A stretch of 64,000 nucleotides of DNA. Source: Streptomyces europaeiscabiei (GTDB lineage Bacteria > Actinomycetota > Actinomycetes > Streptomycetales > Streptomycetaceae). This document shows positions 51,230 through 59,310 of this stretch, piece by piece (positions within the stretch are counted from its first letter, which is position 1; each line of letters begins with the position of its first letter). The notes below the pieces were generated by a model. That model did not search any database and was not told the DNA's origin. It saw nothing but the letters and a program-made list of their open reading frames with translations. The position numbers and the translations under genes are program-made. The DNA lies in the NCBI RefSeq assembly GCF_036346855.1, contig NZ_CP107841.1, positions 372,001 to 436,000 on the forward strand, in the 5' to 3' direction.

Positions 51230-51847
51230 TCACAAGGTGGCGAAGAGGTCGTCCAGCGGGGCAGGCACCTGGTCGGGGGCGAGGGCTTCGACAAGGAGGC
51301 GGCCGTAGCGGATCTTGCGGCCCTTCTTCGTGCCGAGGAAGCGCCGCAGCTGCTGGTGCCGGGGCCGGCCGAGCTGGGCGGGCTGCTGTACGAAGGTCTG
51401 CCAGGGGCGCAGCTCGTCCGCGGCCTGGATGATCTGCTCGATCCGCGCCGTGCCCAGCGCACGGATGAGCTCGTCCTCCAGATCCGCCGCGCAGACGAAG
51501 ACGCTGGGGCGCGGGGCCCGGGCCGGGTCGAGACCCCGGTCGAAGAAGGGCTTCTCCCGCTCGTCGCACAGACCGAGCAGGCGCAGGCCCAGACCGGACG
51601 GCCCGAGGAGCCCCGCATAGCGTCCGACGCTCATCGCCCCGCCCATGGACATCACGCACACCCCCTCGCCCGCCAGGTCACGGCCGCGCCCCGCGGCCAG
51701 CGCCTCGACGGCCGCGAGGTCGCTCAGCCCTTCCAGCAGGACCACCGTGTGCACCCCCTGGAGCTCCGCCAGCTCGCTCGCCGCCCTGCCGGAGCCACCG
51801 GCGGCCCACCCTGTGACCTCGTCCCGGAATCTGCGCATGTCGGCCAT
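51230..51847 (-). CDS. TOPRIM-domain protein
   Basis: A 205-residue protein with a TOPRIM fold. VVLLEGLSDLAAVEAL carries the catalytic Glu in the first strand, followed by VCVMSMGGAMSVGRYAGLLG and the acidic LLGLCDEREKPFFDRGLD in place of the usual DxD. The C-terminal part is helical. Similar Streptomyces proteins are annotated as TOPRIM or OLD-type nucleotidyl transferase/hydrolase, without an ATPase domain. Substrate and partner are unknown. Confidence 0.72.
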   Translation of the reverse strand: MADMRRFRDEVTGWAAGGSGRAASELAELQGVHTVVLLEGLSDLAAVEALAAGRGRDLAGEGVCVMSMGGAMSVGRYAGLLGPSGLGLRLLGLCDEREKPFFDRGLDPARAPRPSVFVCAADLEDELIRALGTARIEQIIQAADELRPWQTFVQQPAQLGRPRHQQLRRFLGTKKGRKIRYGRLLVEALAPDQVPAPLDDLFATL

Positions 51848-51996
51848 GCCGGGAGTCTGCTACGTCCACCGACGGCAGCGCACACGGTATTCGGCTGCGC
51901 GACCGCGCAGGCATGGCGTCGCGCAAACCCTGGCGGCCGCTCTGCGCTCCATCGAGCTGAGCGGACCGCTGTCCCGGCCACTGCTGCGAAGCGCCG

Positions 51997-52035
51997 GTGC
52001 ACGGCCTCACGGGCCACGGCCGTGAGACCGTGCAC
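51997..52035. terminator. Long hairpin (16-bp stem, one mismatch)
   Basis: GTGCACGGCCTCACGG and CCGTGAGACCGTGCAC pair with one mismatch around a 7-nt loop. It lies 155 bp beyond the sapA stop and 10 bp before a small plus-strand frame, so it could be a terminator of sapA or a leader structure. Confidence 0.6.
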
Positions 52036-52045
52036 GCTCGTCGGT

Positions 52046-52171
52046 ATGCCGACCCACTGTGAGATCCCGCGCCGCCTGCGGCTCGTGAACGCCTTCCCGA
52101 TGTCCTTTCGGCGGCAGGACCGCAACGTCGGACCACGAAAGGCGGCGGCGCGGGAACTCATGGCCGGTTGA
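52046..52171 (+). CDS. Possible small protein (41 aa)
   Basis: The frame begins MPTHCEIPRRLRLVNAFPMS and ends ARELMAG. It is basic, starts 10 bp after a strong hairpin and ends 18 bp before the opposite-strand sapA stop. No ribosome-binding site or known family was found. Speculative. Confidence 0.25.
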   Translation: MPTHCEIPRRLRLVNAFPMSFRRQDRNVGPRKAAARELMAG

Positions 52172-52189
52172 CCGACCGGATCAGCCGGA

Positions 52190-52639
52190 TCAGCGAACCT
52201 CAGTGACCCGGTGCTCCTTCAGGGAGGCGCAGTTGGAGTTCTCCACCGACACGTACACGTTGTCGATGTTGCCGCCCCAGCTCACGCAGTAGCCCTTCCC
52301 GTACACGTAGGCAGGCCCCGCGTACGACGAGAAGCTCCCGTCGTCCCCGGCCCACTCGTCGGTGGCGGGGACGTAGATGTACGTGGACATGTACTTGAGC
52401 GTGCCCGGGTTGGCGCGGATCGTCGCGACGCAGTTCTTGCCGTTCTTGGAGTTGTACGTCAGGTAGACCGTGCCCAGCGAGCCGACGGGCGCGGAGTTCA
52501 CGGTCTTGTAGGCACTGCCGCAGACACCCTGCGGAGTGACGTTGGGTGCGGCGGAGGCGGTCGTGCTGAACGCGGTGCCGGCGCCCACCGCCAGTGCCGC
52601 TAACGCCCCGACGGTCGCCACACTACGCATGTTTCGCAT
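52190..52639 (-). CDS. sapA: Spore-associated protein A homologue
   Basis: A 149-residue secreted protein. The signal peptide is MRNMRSVATVGALAALAVGA with cleavage likely after TTASA. The mature part has Cys residues in GVCGSAYKTVNS, GKNCVATIRA, GKGYCVSWGG and ENSNCASLKE and Tyr-rich beta strands. This is the pattern of SapA-type proteins found on Streptomyces spores. A GGGGG ribosome-binding site precedes ATG 52639. Developmental control is expected but not shown by the sequence. Confidence 0.85.
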   Translation of the reverse strand: MRNMRSVATVGALAALAVGAGTAFSTTASAAPNVTPQGVCGSAYKTVNSAPVGSLGTVYLTYNSKNGKNCVATIRANPGTLKYMSTYIYVPATDEWAGDDGSFSSYAGPAYVYGKGYCVSWGGNIDNVYVSVENSNCASLKEHRVTEVR

Positions 52640-52840
52640 ATTTCCCCCTTGGGTCTTTGAGAGCACTTTGCTCCCACTTGATGTGACCCTCGGGCGGTAC
52701 GGATGGTTGTGCCGGGTTCCCAAGAAACTTCGGATGGCCCTGACGAACAGCTCGGGGCCGATCACGCGGAGCTCCTGACGCAGGGCCCACCTGTGCCAGG
52801 CAGGGTTCGTGGGGCCGCCGTGACGGCCGCCTCGATCTCT

Positions 52841-52902
52841 GCGGGCGTGCGAGGCGCGCTGCCTGTGCGGGCGTGCGAGGCGCGCTGCCTGTGCGGGCGT
52901 GC
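52841..52902. repeat. 26-bp perfect tandem repeat (2.4 copies)
   Basis: GCGGGCGTGCGAGGCGCGCT followed by GCCTGT repeats twice exactly and then partially, in non-coding DNA 200 bp upstream of the sapA start. The surrounding 52640-53033 interval has no gene. Confidence 0.88.
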
Positions 52903-53033
52903 TGCAAGGGGCACAGCCATCGTGGGGGTCGGGCTCACGTCGGCCCGCCGCGGGATCGGGCCCGAGGGTGTGGCGAACCGTGCCCGGTGCCGTGTCGGCC
53001 GGGGATGCTACGTGAAGGCCCGGCGTACAACCG

Positions 53034-53189
53034 CTACCAGTAGTGCCGACGTCCGCCGACGGCGTGCCCCACCGATCCGAGGATCCACAGAATGATGCCG
53101 ATGACGACCAAGATGATCCCGATGGTCCACAGGATGGCGATACCGGCCACCAAGCCGACAACGAGGAGAACGACTCCGAGGACGATCAT
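53034..53189 (-). CDS. Small membrane protein (DUF6131-like, 51 aa)
   Basis: Two hydrophobic helices dominate: MIVLGVVLLVVGLVAGIAIL and TIGIILVVIGIILWILGSVG, ending in the basic HAVGGRRHYW. The ribosome-binding site is GGAGG, 5 nt before ATG 53189. I recall close homologues as DUF6131. Function unknown; located between sapA and the gas-vesicle operon. Confidence 0.82.
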   Translation of the reverse strand: MIVLGVVLLVVGLVAGIAILWTIGIILVVIGIILWILGSVGHAVGGRRHYW

Positions 53190-53304
53190 GAGGACCTCCG
53201 ATGGTGAACCGGGCTCCCTCCGTTCCAGAGTAACTCCGTCCCTTCCTGTGGGGCACGACTTCGCAGGCCGGACTCCTTGCACCCGGGGACGGCCATCAGA
53301 CTGC

Positions 53305-53328
53305 CTCGGCCCCGTGACCTGGGCCGAG
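53305..53328. terminator. Terminator of the gas-vesicle operon
   Basis: CTCGGCCC and GGGCCGAG pair perfectly around an 8-nt loop, 12 bp after the gvpK stop codon. Likely operon terminator. Confidence 0.75.
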
Positions 53329-53339
53329 GACCAACATCT

Positions 53340-53618
53340 TCAGTTCTGGGGCAGAAGGGTTCCGAGCGGCCCGAGGTCGAGATTGAGATCCTCCGGACGC
53401 ACTCCGTGTTGCTCGCAGAGTTCCGTCATCCGCTGATCGAGCAGCATCAGCGTGGTCCCGATCTCGTCAGCCTGTTCATCACTGAGATCGCCCTGCTCGA
53501 CCCGGCGAATCGCCTGGCGCTCCATCAACTGCCTGAGGAGTTCGACCACGGTGAGAACCAGGGTGACGAGGTCACGTCCCACCTGGTCGGAGTCCAGGTC
53601 GAGCCGGGAGCCGGTCAC
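53340..53618 (-). CDS. gvpK: Gas vesicle protein GvpK
   Basis: A 92-residue GvpK protein: GRDLVTLVLTVVELLRQLME, QAIRRVEQGDLSDEQADEIG and LDQRMTELCEQHGVRPEDLN. It is helical, typical of the family needed for vesicle assembly. The ATG overlaps the gvpS stop (4 nt). Last gene of the operon. Confidence 0.93.
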   Translation of the reverse strand: MTGSRLDLDSDQVGRDLVTLVLTVVELLRQLMERQAIRRVEQGDLSDEQADEIGTTLMLLDQRMTELCEQHGVRPEDLNLDLGPLGTLLPQN

Positions 53619-53842
53619 AGCGGGCCTCCGTCCGCCCAGGGCGCCGGGACACGTTCGTTGACGGACGACAGCAGGGCATGGAGTGACAGTCGTACCAGCG
53701 GAACGTCGGCGATGGCGATGACCAGGTCACCGCTGATCACTACGCCGGTCGCCAGGACACGGTCCAACAGGTCGACGAGCGGCACCCCGATAGGACCGTC
53801 CAGGGGCCCGGGGCTGTCCCAGAGCGCCACTTCCCGCGTCAT
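53615..53842 (-). CDS. gvpS: Gas vesicle protein GvpS (GvpA-like)
   Basis: A 75-residue protein of the GvpA/GvpJ family: VPLVDLLDRVLATGVVISGD and LVIAIADVPLVRLSLHALLS. These match the helix-strand-strand-helix shell motif. In streptomycete clusters this gene is called gvpS. Overlaps gvpK. Confidence 0.9.
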   Translation of the reverse strand: MTREVALWDSPGPLDGPIGVPLVDLLDRVLATGVVISGDLVIAIADVPLVRLSLHALLSSVNERVPAPWADGGPL

Positions 53843-53845
53843 GAT

Positions 53846-54649
53846 CTACACCTCGCCTACGAATGAGTAGGGCACCCACGGCCCTGACAGCTCGATCTGC
53901 GCCCCGGTCCGTTCCCGCAGCGCCTGTGTCAGTCGGGTGAGCTCGTCGGCGCGGCTTTCCGGCACCAGATAGCTCGCGTTGAGGACCTGAACCCGCTGTT
54001 CCCCGGAAGGCTGGGTGGCATGCAGTCGCAGCCTTCGGCACGCTGTGGCAAGGCTGCGGACTTCGGCATCCACCGCCTCCGCCGTCCGCAGCGCCTCTTC
54101 CTGACGACGCTCGCGACGCTCCTGCGCGCCCCGCTTGCGATCCAGGTAGGCAAGGCCGGCTCCGGGCACCGGGCGAGATCGGTCGGCCGGCGTGGTACTG
54201 CGGATCGAATCGTCCGGCGGGCGGGGCGGCGCGTACACCTTCACGCCCCATTCGGCGTGGTGCGCGATGCGCTTGAGCGCCGCGTGGAACCGGACCGCCT
54301 CGTGGGCAAGCGCGTCCCGCGCCCTCTCCGCACCCTGGTAGAGCGTGGCCATCGGCAGGGGAACCGTAGGGCAGCAGGCAGCCACCGCGGAGACGACATC
54401 GTGGTGGGCGCGTGCGTATCGCTCCAGTTCCCGCTGGTCGCACAGGCGCGCCTGCCAGGCTTCGTGGGTGAAGTCGCCCGCTCGGACGGTCTGGACGATC
54501 GCTGTCAACGTCTCCAGCGGCAGGGTGCTCACGGGCGCCTCGTCGGTGACACCTGACAGCCCGACGAGTGCCGACGGATCCGGGTTCCAGCAGACAGCGA
54601 ACACGTAGGTGGCGTTGGCGTCCGAACGCTCAGGGCCGCGCTCCGTCAT
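53846..54649 (-). CDS. gvpL: Gas vesicle protein GvpL/GvpF
   Basis: A 267-residue GvpL/F protein: TYVFAVCWNPD, VVSAVAACCPTVPLPMATLY, HHAEWGVKVYAPP and the C-terminal VLNASYLVPESRADELTRLT then GPWVPYSFVGEV. The layout (ferredoxin-like fold plus coiled coil) agrees with gvpF at 57275. It probably nucleates or chaperones vesicle assembly. Confidence 0.92.
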   Translation of the reverse strand: MTERGPERSDANATYVFAVCWNPDPSALVGLSGVTDEAPVSTLPLETLTAIVQTVRAGDFTHEAWQARLCDQRELERYARAHHDVVSAVAACCPTVPLPMATLYQGAERARDALAHEAVRFHAALKRIAHHAEWGVKVYAPPRPPDDSIRSTTPADRSRPVPGAGLAYLDRKRGAQERRERRQEEALRTAEAVDAEVRSLATACRRLRLHATQPSGEQRVQVLNASYLVPESRADELTRLTQALRERTGAQIELSGPWVPYSFVGEV

Positions 54650-54694
54650 GTGCTCGGTTCTCCTTCGGTCCTTGCTGGGGGTATCGCTGCGGGG

Positions 54695-55030
54695 TCACCG
54701 CTCGGGCAATTCGTCCTTCGTGTTGGATTCGAGCGCCTCCAGACGCTCCCGCAGTTCACGGTTCTCGTCCTGCAGCGCGCTGCGGAAGGCGCGCGAACTG
54801 AGTGCCGGATCGGCTTCCCACCAGTCGATTCCGGCCTTCTTCGCGGTATCCACGGAAGCCACGAACAGGCGCAGCCGGATAGTGAGCAGCTCGATGTCGA
54901 GGAGGTCGATCTTGATATCCCCGGCGATCACGATCCCTTTGTCGAGAACGCGTTCGAGGATGTCGGCAAGATTGGTTGTCTGCGGGCCGGAGACGGGATA
55001 GGACCTCTGCTGGAAGTCGACGTCAGGCAC
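54695..55030 (-). CDS. gvpJ: Gas vesicle protein GvpJ (GvpA-like)
   Basis: A 111-residue GvpA/J-family protein: TTNLADILERVLDKGIVIAG, DIKIDLLDIELLTIRLRLFV and a C-terminal coiled coil (ALQDENRELRERLEALESNT). GTG 55030 was chosen because the frame further upstream is antisense-like sequence; it overlaps the stop of gvpZ by 8 nt. Confidence 0.9.
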   Translation of the reverse strand: MPDVDFQQRSYPVSGPQTTNLADILERVLDKGIVIAGDIKIDLLDIELLTIRLRLFVASVDTAKKAGIDWWEADPALSSRAFRSALQDENRELRERLEALESNTKDELPER

Positions 55031-56120
55031 GGCGCCGCCTCTGCGCTCGTCGCTGCCTGGAAGTGGACTGGTCCTCGTCCTCTTCGTCCTCCACTCCGTC
55101 TTCGTCCTCCTCCTCGGCCTCGTCCTCGTATGCGCCTTCGGTTTCCTCTTCCTCCTCCGCGCCCTCGCCCTCGTCCTCGTACACGTCTTCGTCTTCGTCT
55201 TCGGTTTCGTCCTCGTATGCGGAGTCGGCGCCTTCCCCGGCGTCGCCGCCGCCTTCCCCCTCGGGCTCCTCGCCCTCGGATTCCTCCTGATCAGCCTCTT
55301 CTTCTTCCATGGCGTCCTCGTGGGACAGGACGACTTCACCGTCACGGATTTCACCGCGCCAGCCTTCGGGCTCCTCATCGGTGAGGGTGACGTACCGCTG
55401 GAAGTTCTTGAAGTCCAGTCGCATGCGGCGCCCTTGGGCCCGCCACAGGTTGCCCGTCTTCTCGAAGAACCCGGACGGGTAGTACTCCACGACCAGGACG
55501 ATTCGAGTCAGGGTGGGTGCCAGTTCATGGAAGCTGACCACGCCGCGGGTGGTGCCCTTGGCTCCTTCGGAGGTCCAGACGATGCGGTCGTCAGGAATCT
55601 GTTCCTGAACGGTCGCTTTGAAACTGCGCGAGGAAGGGCCGACTTTGACCTTCCAGTCGCTCTCCATCTCGTCGCTCTTCGAGACGTCGCGAACGCCCTT
55701 CGCGAAGCTGCTGAATTGGTCGTACTGCGTCCAGAAGTCGTAAGCGTCGCGCAGAGGCACCCCCACATCCAGAACCTCGATGATGTTCATGACCTTGCCG
55801 CCGCTGGACTTGCGTTTCCCTTTCCCCCCGCCAAAGGCTTCCTTGGCCTTTCCCACAACGCTGTCCTTGACACCCTTGACCTTTTCCGAGACGAAGGCCT
55901 TCATCGGGGATTCGCCCTGAAGAACGCGGGAGCCGATCGCAGGGAGCGAGCCACCGGTCTCGGCCACGTCGGAAAGCTTCCCGGTGACGTCGGTCAGTTT
56001 GTCACCCGCCTTCTCGGCGAGATTCTCCACCTGTGCGGAGAGGAAGTTGGACAGCTCTTCGCGGAGCCGGCCCACACCCGATTCCTTCTCTCCGGTTCGG
56101 TCATTCTCCGTCTTGGTCAT
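55023..56120 (-). CDS. gvpZ: Gas vesicle cluster protein GvpZ (SRPBCC)
   Basis: A 365-residue protein. The N-terminus is helical and charged (RLREELSNFLSAQVENLAEK). Residues about 110-250 form an SRPBCC (START/Bet v1) domain: VMNIIEVLDVGVPLRDAYDF, WTQYDQFSSFAKGVRDVSKS, RIVLVVEYYPSGFFEKTGNL. The last about 90 residues are almost all Glu/Asp, ending in a short Arg tail. This matches the gvpZ of streptomycete vesicle clusters. Its role is unknown. Confidence 0.87.
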   Translation of the reverse strand: MTKTENDRTGEKESGVGRLREELSNFLSAQVENLAEKAGDKLTDVTGKLSDVAETGGSLPAIGSRVLQGESPMKAFVSEKVKGVKDSVVGKAKEAFGGGKGKRKSSGGKVMNIIEVLDVGVPLRDAYDFWTQYDQFSSFAKGVRDVSKSDEMESDWKVKVGPSSRSFKATVQEQIPDDRIVWTSEGAKGTTRGVVSFHELAPTLTRIVLVVEYYPSGFFEKTGNLWRAQGRRMRLDFKNFQRYVTLTDEEPEGWRGEIRDGEVVLSHEDAMEEEEADQEESEGEEPEGEGGGDAGEGADSAYEDETEDEDEDVYEDEGEGAEEEEETEGAYEDEAEEEDEDGVEDEEDEDQSTSRQRRAQRRRRA

Positions 56121-56126
56121 GGCTGG

Positions 56127-57011
56127 CTACCTCCGACGATCGACGCGCTTGGATGCTGCTCGCTTCGATGACGTCGTCTTCCTGGCCGCGGACTTCTTGG
56201 CAGGAGCGGACTTCTTCGCCGCCGTCTTCCTGGCGGGAGCCGACTTCTTCGCCGCCGTCTTCCTGGCCGCGGGCTTCTTGGCAGGAGCGGACTTCTTCGC
56301 CGCCGTCTTCCTGGCGGGAGCCGACTTCTTCGCCGCCGTCTTCCTGGCCGGTTCAGCCTTCCGCGGCGCCGCCTTCGCCGTCCGAGCCCTCTCCCCATGG
56401 GCGGGAGCAGCCTTCTTACGTGCCCCCGGTGTAGGTGTCCTGCGGGACCGAGCCGATCGCGGAGAACTGCGGCGCCGCTGCCGCCCCGCCTCTTCCGGCT
56501 CTTCTTCCTCCGGTTCTTCCTCCTCGTCCTCGTCCTCGTATTCGTATTCCGGCTGCTGCTCCTCCTCTTCCTCTTCCTCGGCCTGGTCCTCTTCGTACTC
56601 GGCCTCCGGTTCTTCCTCTTCCGGCTCTTCCTCGTCCTCGTATTCCGCGCTTTCCTCGTCCGGCGCGTACTCCTCCTCTTCCTCGTCCTCGTCCGCCTTC
56701 TCGCCGAGCCGGGCCGTGCGGTCGCTGATGGCGTCGGCGAGTGTGCTCATGCCCCGGTCGGCAGCGGCAGCCACTGCCTTGCGGCCCGCTTGAAGGACTT
56801 CCCCTCGCAACTGCTCCTGCAGCTCGGCGAACTGCGGAATCTCCCCCAGCCTGCGCATCCCTTCGGCCGCGAGCTGGCGAGGTTCGAGGCCGAAGCGCCG
56901 ACCCGCCAGATAGGTCGCGATGGACAGGGCCAGCCGGCCCTTCTTCGTCCGGCCCAGCACGTAGCCACCCACTACAGCGGCCGCGAGCGTCACCTTTTCC
57001 TTGTCGTCCAT
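56127..57011 (-). CDS. gvpY: Gas vesicle cluster protein GvpY
   Basis: A 294-residue three-part protein. Residues 1-100 form a helical domain with a glycine-rich start (VTLAAAVVGGYVLGRTKKGR). Residues about 100-180 are an acidic run (EEPEEEEPEAEYEEDQAEEE). The last about 100 residues are histone-H1-like repeats such as KTAAKKSAPARK. The acidic-then-basic layout and position after gvpG identify it as GvpY. It may bind DNA, polyanions or vesicle surfaces. ATG 57011 was chosen. Confidence 0.87.
   Translation of the reverse strand: MDDKEKVTLAAAVVGGYVLGRTKKGRLALSIATYLAGRRFGLEPRQLAAEGMRRLGEIPQFAELQEQLRGEVLQAGRKAVAAAADRGMSTLADAISDRTARLGEKADEDEEEEEYAPDEESAEYEDEEEPEEEEPEAEYEEDQAEEEEEEEQQPEYEYEDEDEEEEPEEEEPEEAGRQRRRSSPRSARSRRTPTPGARKKAAPAHGERARTAKAAPRKAEPARKTAAKKSAPARKTAAKKSAPAKKPAARKTAAKKSAPARKTAAKKSAPAKKSAARKTTSSKRAASKRVDRRR
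56186..56350. repeat. Internal tandem repeat of gvpY
   Basis: The part of gvpY coding for the Lys/Ala-rich tail contains two long near-identical copies (about 75 bp) built from shorter KKSAPA(R/K)KTAA units. Such repeats are prone to change in length. Confidence 0.75.
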
Positions 57012-57018
57012 GAGTGCG

Positions 57019-57273
57019 TCACCTTCGATCGTTCGGTGCAGGGCAGACCCGCGTGGCATGCAGCCGGTCGAGCAGTCGTTCCTCCTCCCGTTCGAACTCC
57101 TCCAGGCTGATGTTTCCGTCTTCGAGTTCCTGGTTCAGCAGAGCCAGCTGGGCACGGAGCACTTCCGGGTCGTGCAACTCGCGCTCAGCTGCGTCGTTGA
57201 GCTGCTCTGCCACCCACATCACGCCGCGGACCGGGGCGATGGGGAGCGTGAGCAGTCCGGTGATCAGTCCCAT
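57019..57273 (-). CDS. gvpG: Gas vesicle protein GvpG
   Basis: An 84-residue GvpG: MGLITGLLTLPIAPVRGVMW, VAEQLNDAAERELHDPEVLR and NQELEDGNISLEEFEREEER. The start is one base after the gvpF stop (TGACATG). Known to be required for vesicle formation. Confidence 0.92.
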   Translation of the reverse strand: MGLITGLLTLPIAPVRGVMWVAEQLNDAAERELHDPEVLRAQLALLNQELEDGNISLEEFEREEERLLDRLHATRVCPAPNDRR

Positions 57274-57274
57274 G

Positions 57275-58024
57275 TCAGACTCCGACGGTCCGAACGTGTG
57301 CGCCTTCAGCGGAGACAAAGCTGTAGCAGGGGAGCGGGCCCGCGAGACGCAAGTCGACACGTTCGCAGTGCGCCTCGGCGAATTGCTCCGCCTGGCTTCG
57401 GAATTCGACGCTGTCGCCGCGGTTGACGAGGAACGACATGTTCAGCACGCATCCCTGAACTTTGGGCCCCGAGGCAACCGCGCGGGCCCTTGGTGTGAGA
57501 TCGCGCAGAAGTCGCCGACCGGCTTCGGCGGCCCTGCTCTCCAGAGCAGCCGCCACAGCTTCCCCCAGTCGGAGGTTGGCTTCGTAACCAGGCCGTCGAC
57601 GCGCCTCGTCCCGCAGCCGCCGGACCGTCCTGTCCTCCGCGACGAGGCTCCTCAATGCGTTCTGTGCCGGGAACGCCTTGACGTTGACCTCGACCCCGTC
57701 GGAGAGGTGTTCCAGTGCGACCATGTGGTCCGCCTCGCCGACTGCCAGCTGACCCCGCACCGTCTCATCGTCCGGTGCGACCATCCCGAACCGCATGGGT
57801 AGCACCGGACCCTGGTCCGAAAGGCGCAACAACAGATCCTGGTGGGCCAGAAGATCGCGACGTCTGGCGCGGAGTTTCGGGGGAGCCGCACTGACGACGG
57901 CGGCGACCCGCCCCTGCCGGATTGTCCGCAGCGGGGCAGCCGGGCTGCCCACACCACCCATGTCCGTCGGCAATGGTCTCCCGGCCTGGATGATCGCGTA
58001 GACATACACACCGTCGGCTGTCAC
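57275..58024 (-). CDS. gvpF: Gas vesicle protein GvpF
   Basis: A 249-residue GvpF/L protein: GVYVYAIIQAGRPLPTDMGG, LLAHQDLLLRLSDQGPVLPM and VLNMSFLVNRGDSVEFRSQA, ending in the GPLPCYSFV motif. It is a paralogue of gvpL. GTG 58024 is 3 nt after the gvpA stop. In other systems it binds GvpA and nucleates the vesicle wall. Confidence 0.93.
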   Translation of the reverse strand: MTADGVYVYAIIQAGRPLPTDMGGVGSPAAPLRTIRQGRVAAVVSAAPPKLRARRRDLLAHQDLLLRLSDQGPVLPMRFGMVAPDDETVRGQLAVGEADHMVALEHLSDGVEVNVKAFPAQNALRSLVAEDRTVRRLRDEARRRPGYEANLRLGEAVAAALESRAAEAGRRLLRDLTPRARAVASGPKVQGCVLNMSFLVNRGDSVEFRSQAEQFAEAHCERVDLRLAGPLPCYSFVSAEGAHVRTVGV

Positions 58025-58027
58025 GGT

Positions 58028-58495
58028 TCATGCCTCCACGGGTCGTCGTCGGGTCGTACCGCCACGGGCGGGAGCACGCCGCTTCCTCGGCCTTTCCTCC
58101 CGCGCCTCCTCTTCTTCATCAGGCTCGTCGGAGTCGTCGTCCCGGCCCCCGACCGCCTTGCGCACGGTGTCACCCACGTTTTCCGCGGCCTTGCGGACCT
58201 TGCGTCTACCGATGGACTTGGCAGCGCTTCCGCTGAGCAGCTCGGGAATGGTGGTGCTGCCGGAGTCACGTTCCAGGTCCAGGCGGTTGCATGCCTCGGC
58301 GAACCTCAGGTATGTGTCCACACTCGCCACGACAATGCGCGCGTCTATCTTGAGGATCTCGATGCCGACCAGGGAGACCCGGACGAACACGTCGATCACC
58401 ATGCCCCGATCAAGGATGAGTTCCAGCACGTCGTACAACGTGCCGGCGCGCGGCGGGCAGGCCACTACCTCGTCGGAGTAGGTGGTCGCAGGCAT
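58028..58495 (-). CDS. gvpA: Gas vesicle structural protein GvpA (extended)
   Basis: A 155-residue protein. The GvpA core is GTLYDVLELILDRGMVIDVF, VRVSLVGIEILKIDARIVVA and SVDTYLRFAEACNRLDLE, the hydrophobic shell-forming motif. The C-terminal about 70 residues are extra: Lys/Arg-rich, then Glu/Asp-rich, then Arg-rich (EEEEAREERPRKRRAPARGG). The extension distinguishes it from the compact GvpA of aquatic bacteria. Confidence 0.92.
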   Translation of the reverse strand: MPATTYSDEVVACPPRAGTLYDVLELILDRGMVIDVFVRVSLVGIEILKIDARIVVASVDTYLRFAEACNRLDLERDSGSTTIPELLSGSAAKSIGRRKVRKAAENVGDTVRKAVGGRDDDSDEPDEEEEAREERPRKRRAPARGGTTRRRPVEA

Positions 58496-58529
58496 GGGGC
58501 GTCCTTCCGCTAGTCAGGCAAACCTGGGG

Positions 58530-58850
58530 TCACTCATCGGCGGACCCTCGCCGATAGCGGCGGACCCTGCAGTACTCCAAGAGTTCGCCGTCCTGATCGA
58601 GCTGCACCTCGTACGAGGCAAGAAGGCTCGTCGTGTCCGGAATCCGGGGCAGCTCAAGGACATCCACGACGACGCACCAACCGTCGTCGACACGTCTCAC
58701 CGCTGATACGCCCTCCATGGGGTGGCCGATCAGCCCCTCCAGGCTCCGGCCGGCAGCACGCGCGGCATGTTCCGCTCCCCGCACCGGTGCTGTGCGGCGA
58801 GCCGCTTTCGTCGGGGTCTTCCCGGCGCGCGACTGACGTTCTTCTGCCAT
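58530..58850 (-). CDS. gvpO: Gas vesicle protein GvpO
   Basis: A 106-residue GvpO: basic N-terminus (MAEERQSRAGKTPTKAARRT), then GRSLEGLIGHPMEGVSAVRR, GWCVVVDVLELPRIPDTTSL and LASYEVQLDQDGELLEYCRV. The first gene of the gas-vesicle operon; no strong ribosome-binding site precedes ATG 58850, so weak or leaderless initiation is possible. Confidence 0.9.
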   Translation of the reverse strand: MAEERQSRAGKTPTKAARRTAPVRGAEHAARAAGRSLEGLIGHPMEGVSAVRRVDDGWCVVVDVLELPRIPDTTSLLASYEVQLDQDGELLEYCRVRRYRRGSADE

Positions 58851-59310
58851 GAACACAAGTCTGGTCGGTATCGGACGCCGCGCACCTTGAGCGGAGCAGA
58901 CGGGCGCACGTGCGGGGCCGCGTTGCCGTCGCCTGCGATCGATCCCTCGGAGGGATCTGAAAGACCGCGCCCGGTCCCCCAGGTTCTCCCGGAGCAGCAC
59001 GTCGTGCAGCAGCTCCGGTGAAGCGCTGACGCTGGATACCGCTGGTGGCGCACTCGATGGTGACGGCGGCCTCGTGCTGGGGCCCGGCCGGCAGATCGGG
59101 CACTGGCAGGCGGGACAAGCAGGCCGGATCACCGGCGAGAGCGAGTCCTGGCATCGGAACGGCGGCCGTACCGGCGGCTGCGAGGGAACGATCCCATGGG
59201 CTACCGCCTCCCGAGCGACCGGGCACCCGAACACGCACCCCATGCGACTGCATGTGCTAGCCGCGGAGCTGCAGGATCCGGCTCATGCAAAGCCAAAGGC
59301 GACACTACCC

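Larger units (their letters stand above)
51848..52189. other. Intergenic stretch with a long hairpin and a possible small gene
   Basis: These 342 bases hold a 16-bp hairpin (51997-52035) and a 41-codon plus-strand frame (52046-52171); otherwise nothing is recognised. Confidence 0.5.

Noticed and set aside
52690..52725. Possible ECF-type promoter (GGGAAC and CGTACC on the minus strand) before sapA
   Set aside because: The spacing of 14 bp is shorter than usual and no second example supports it.
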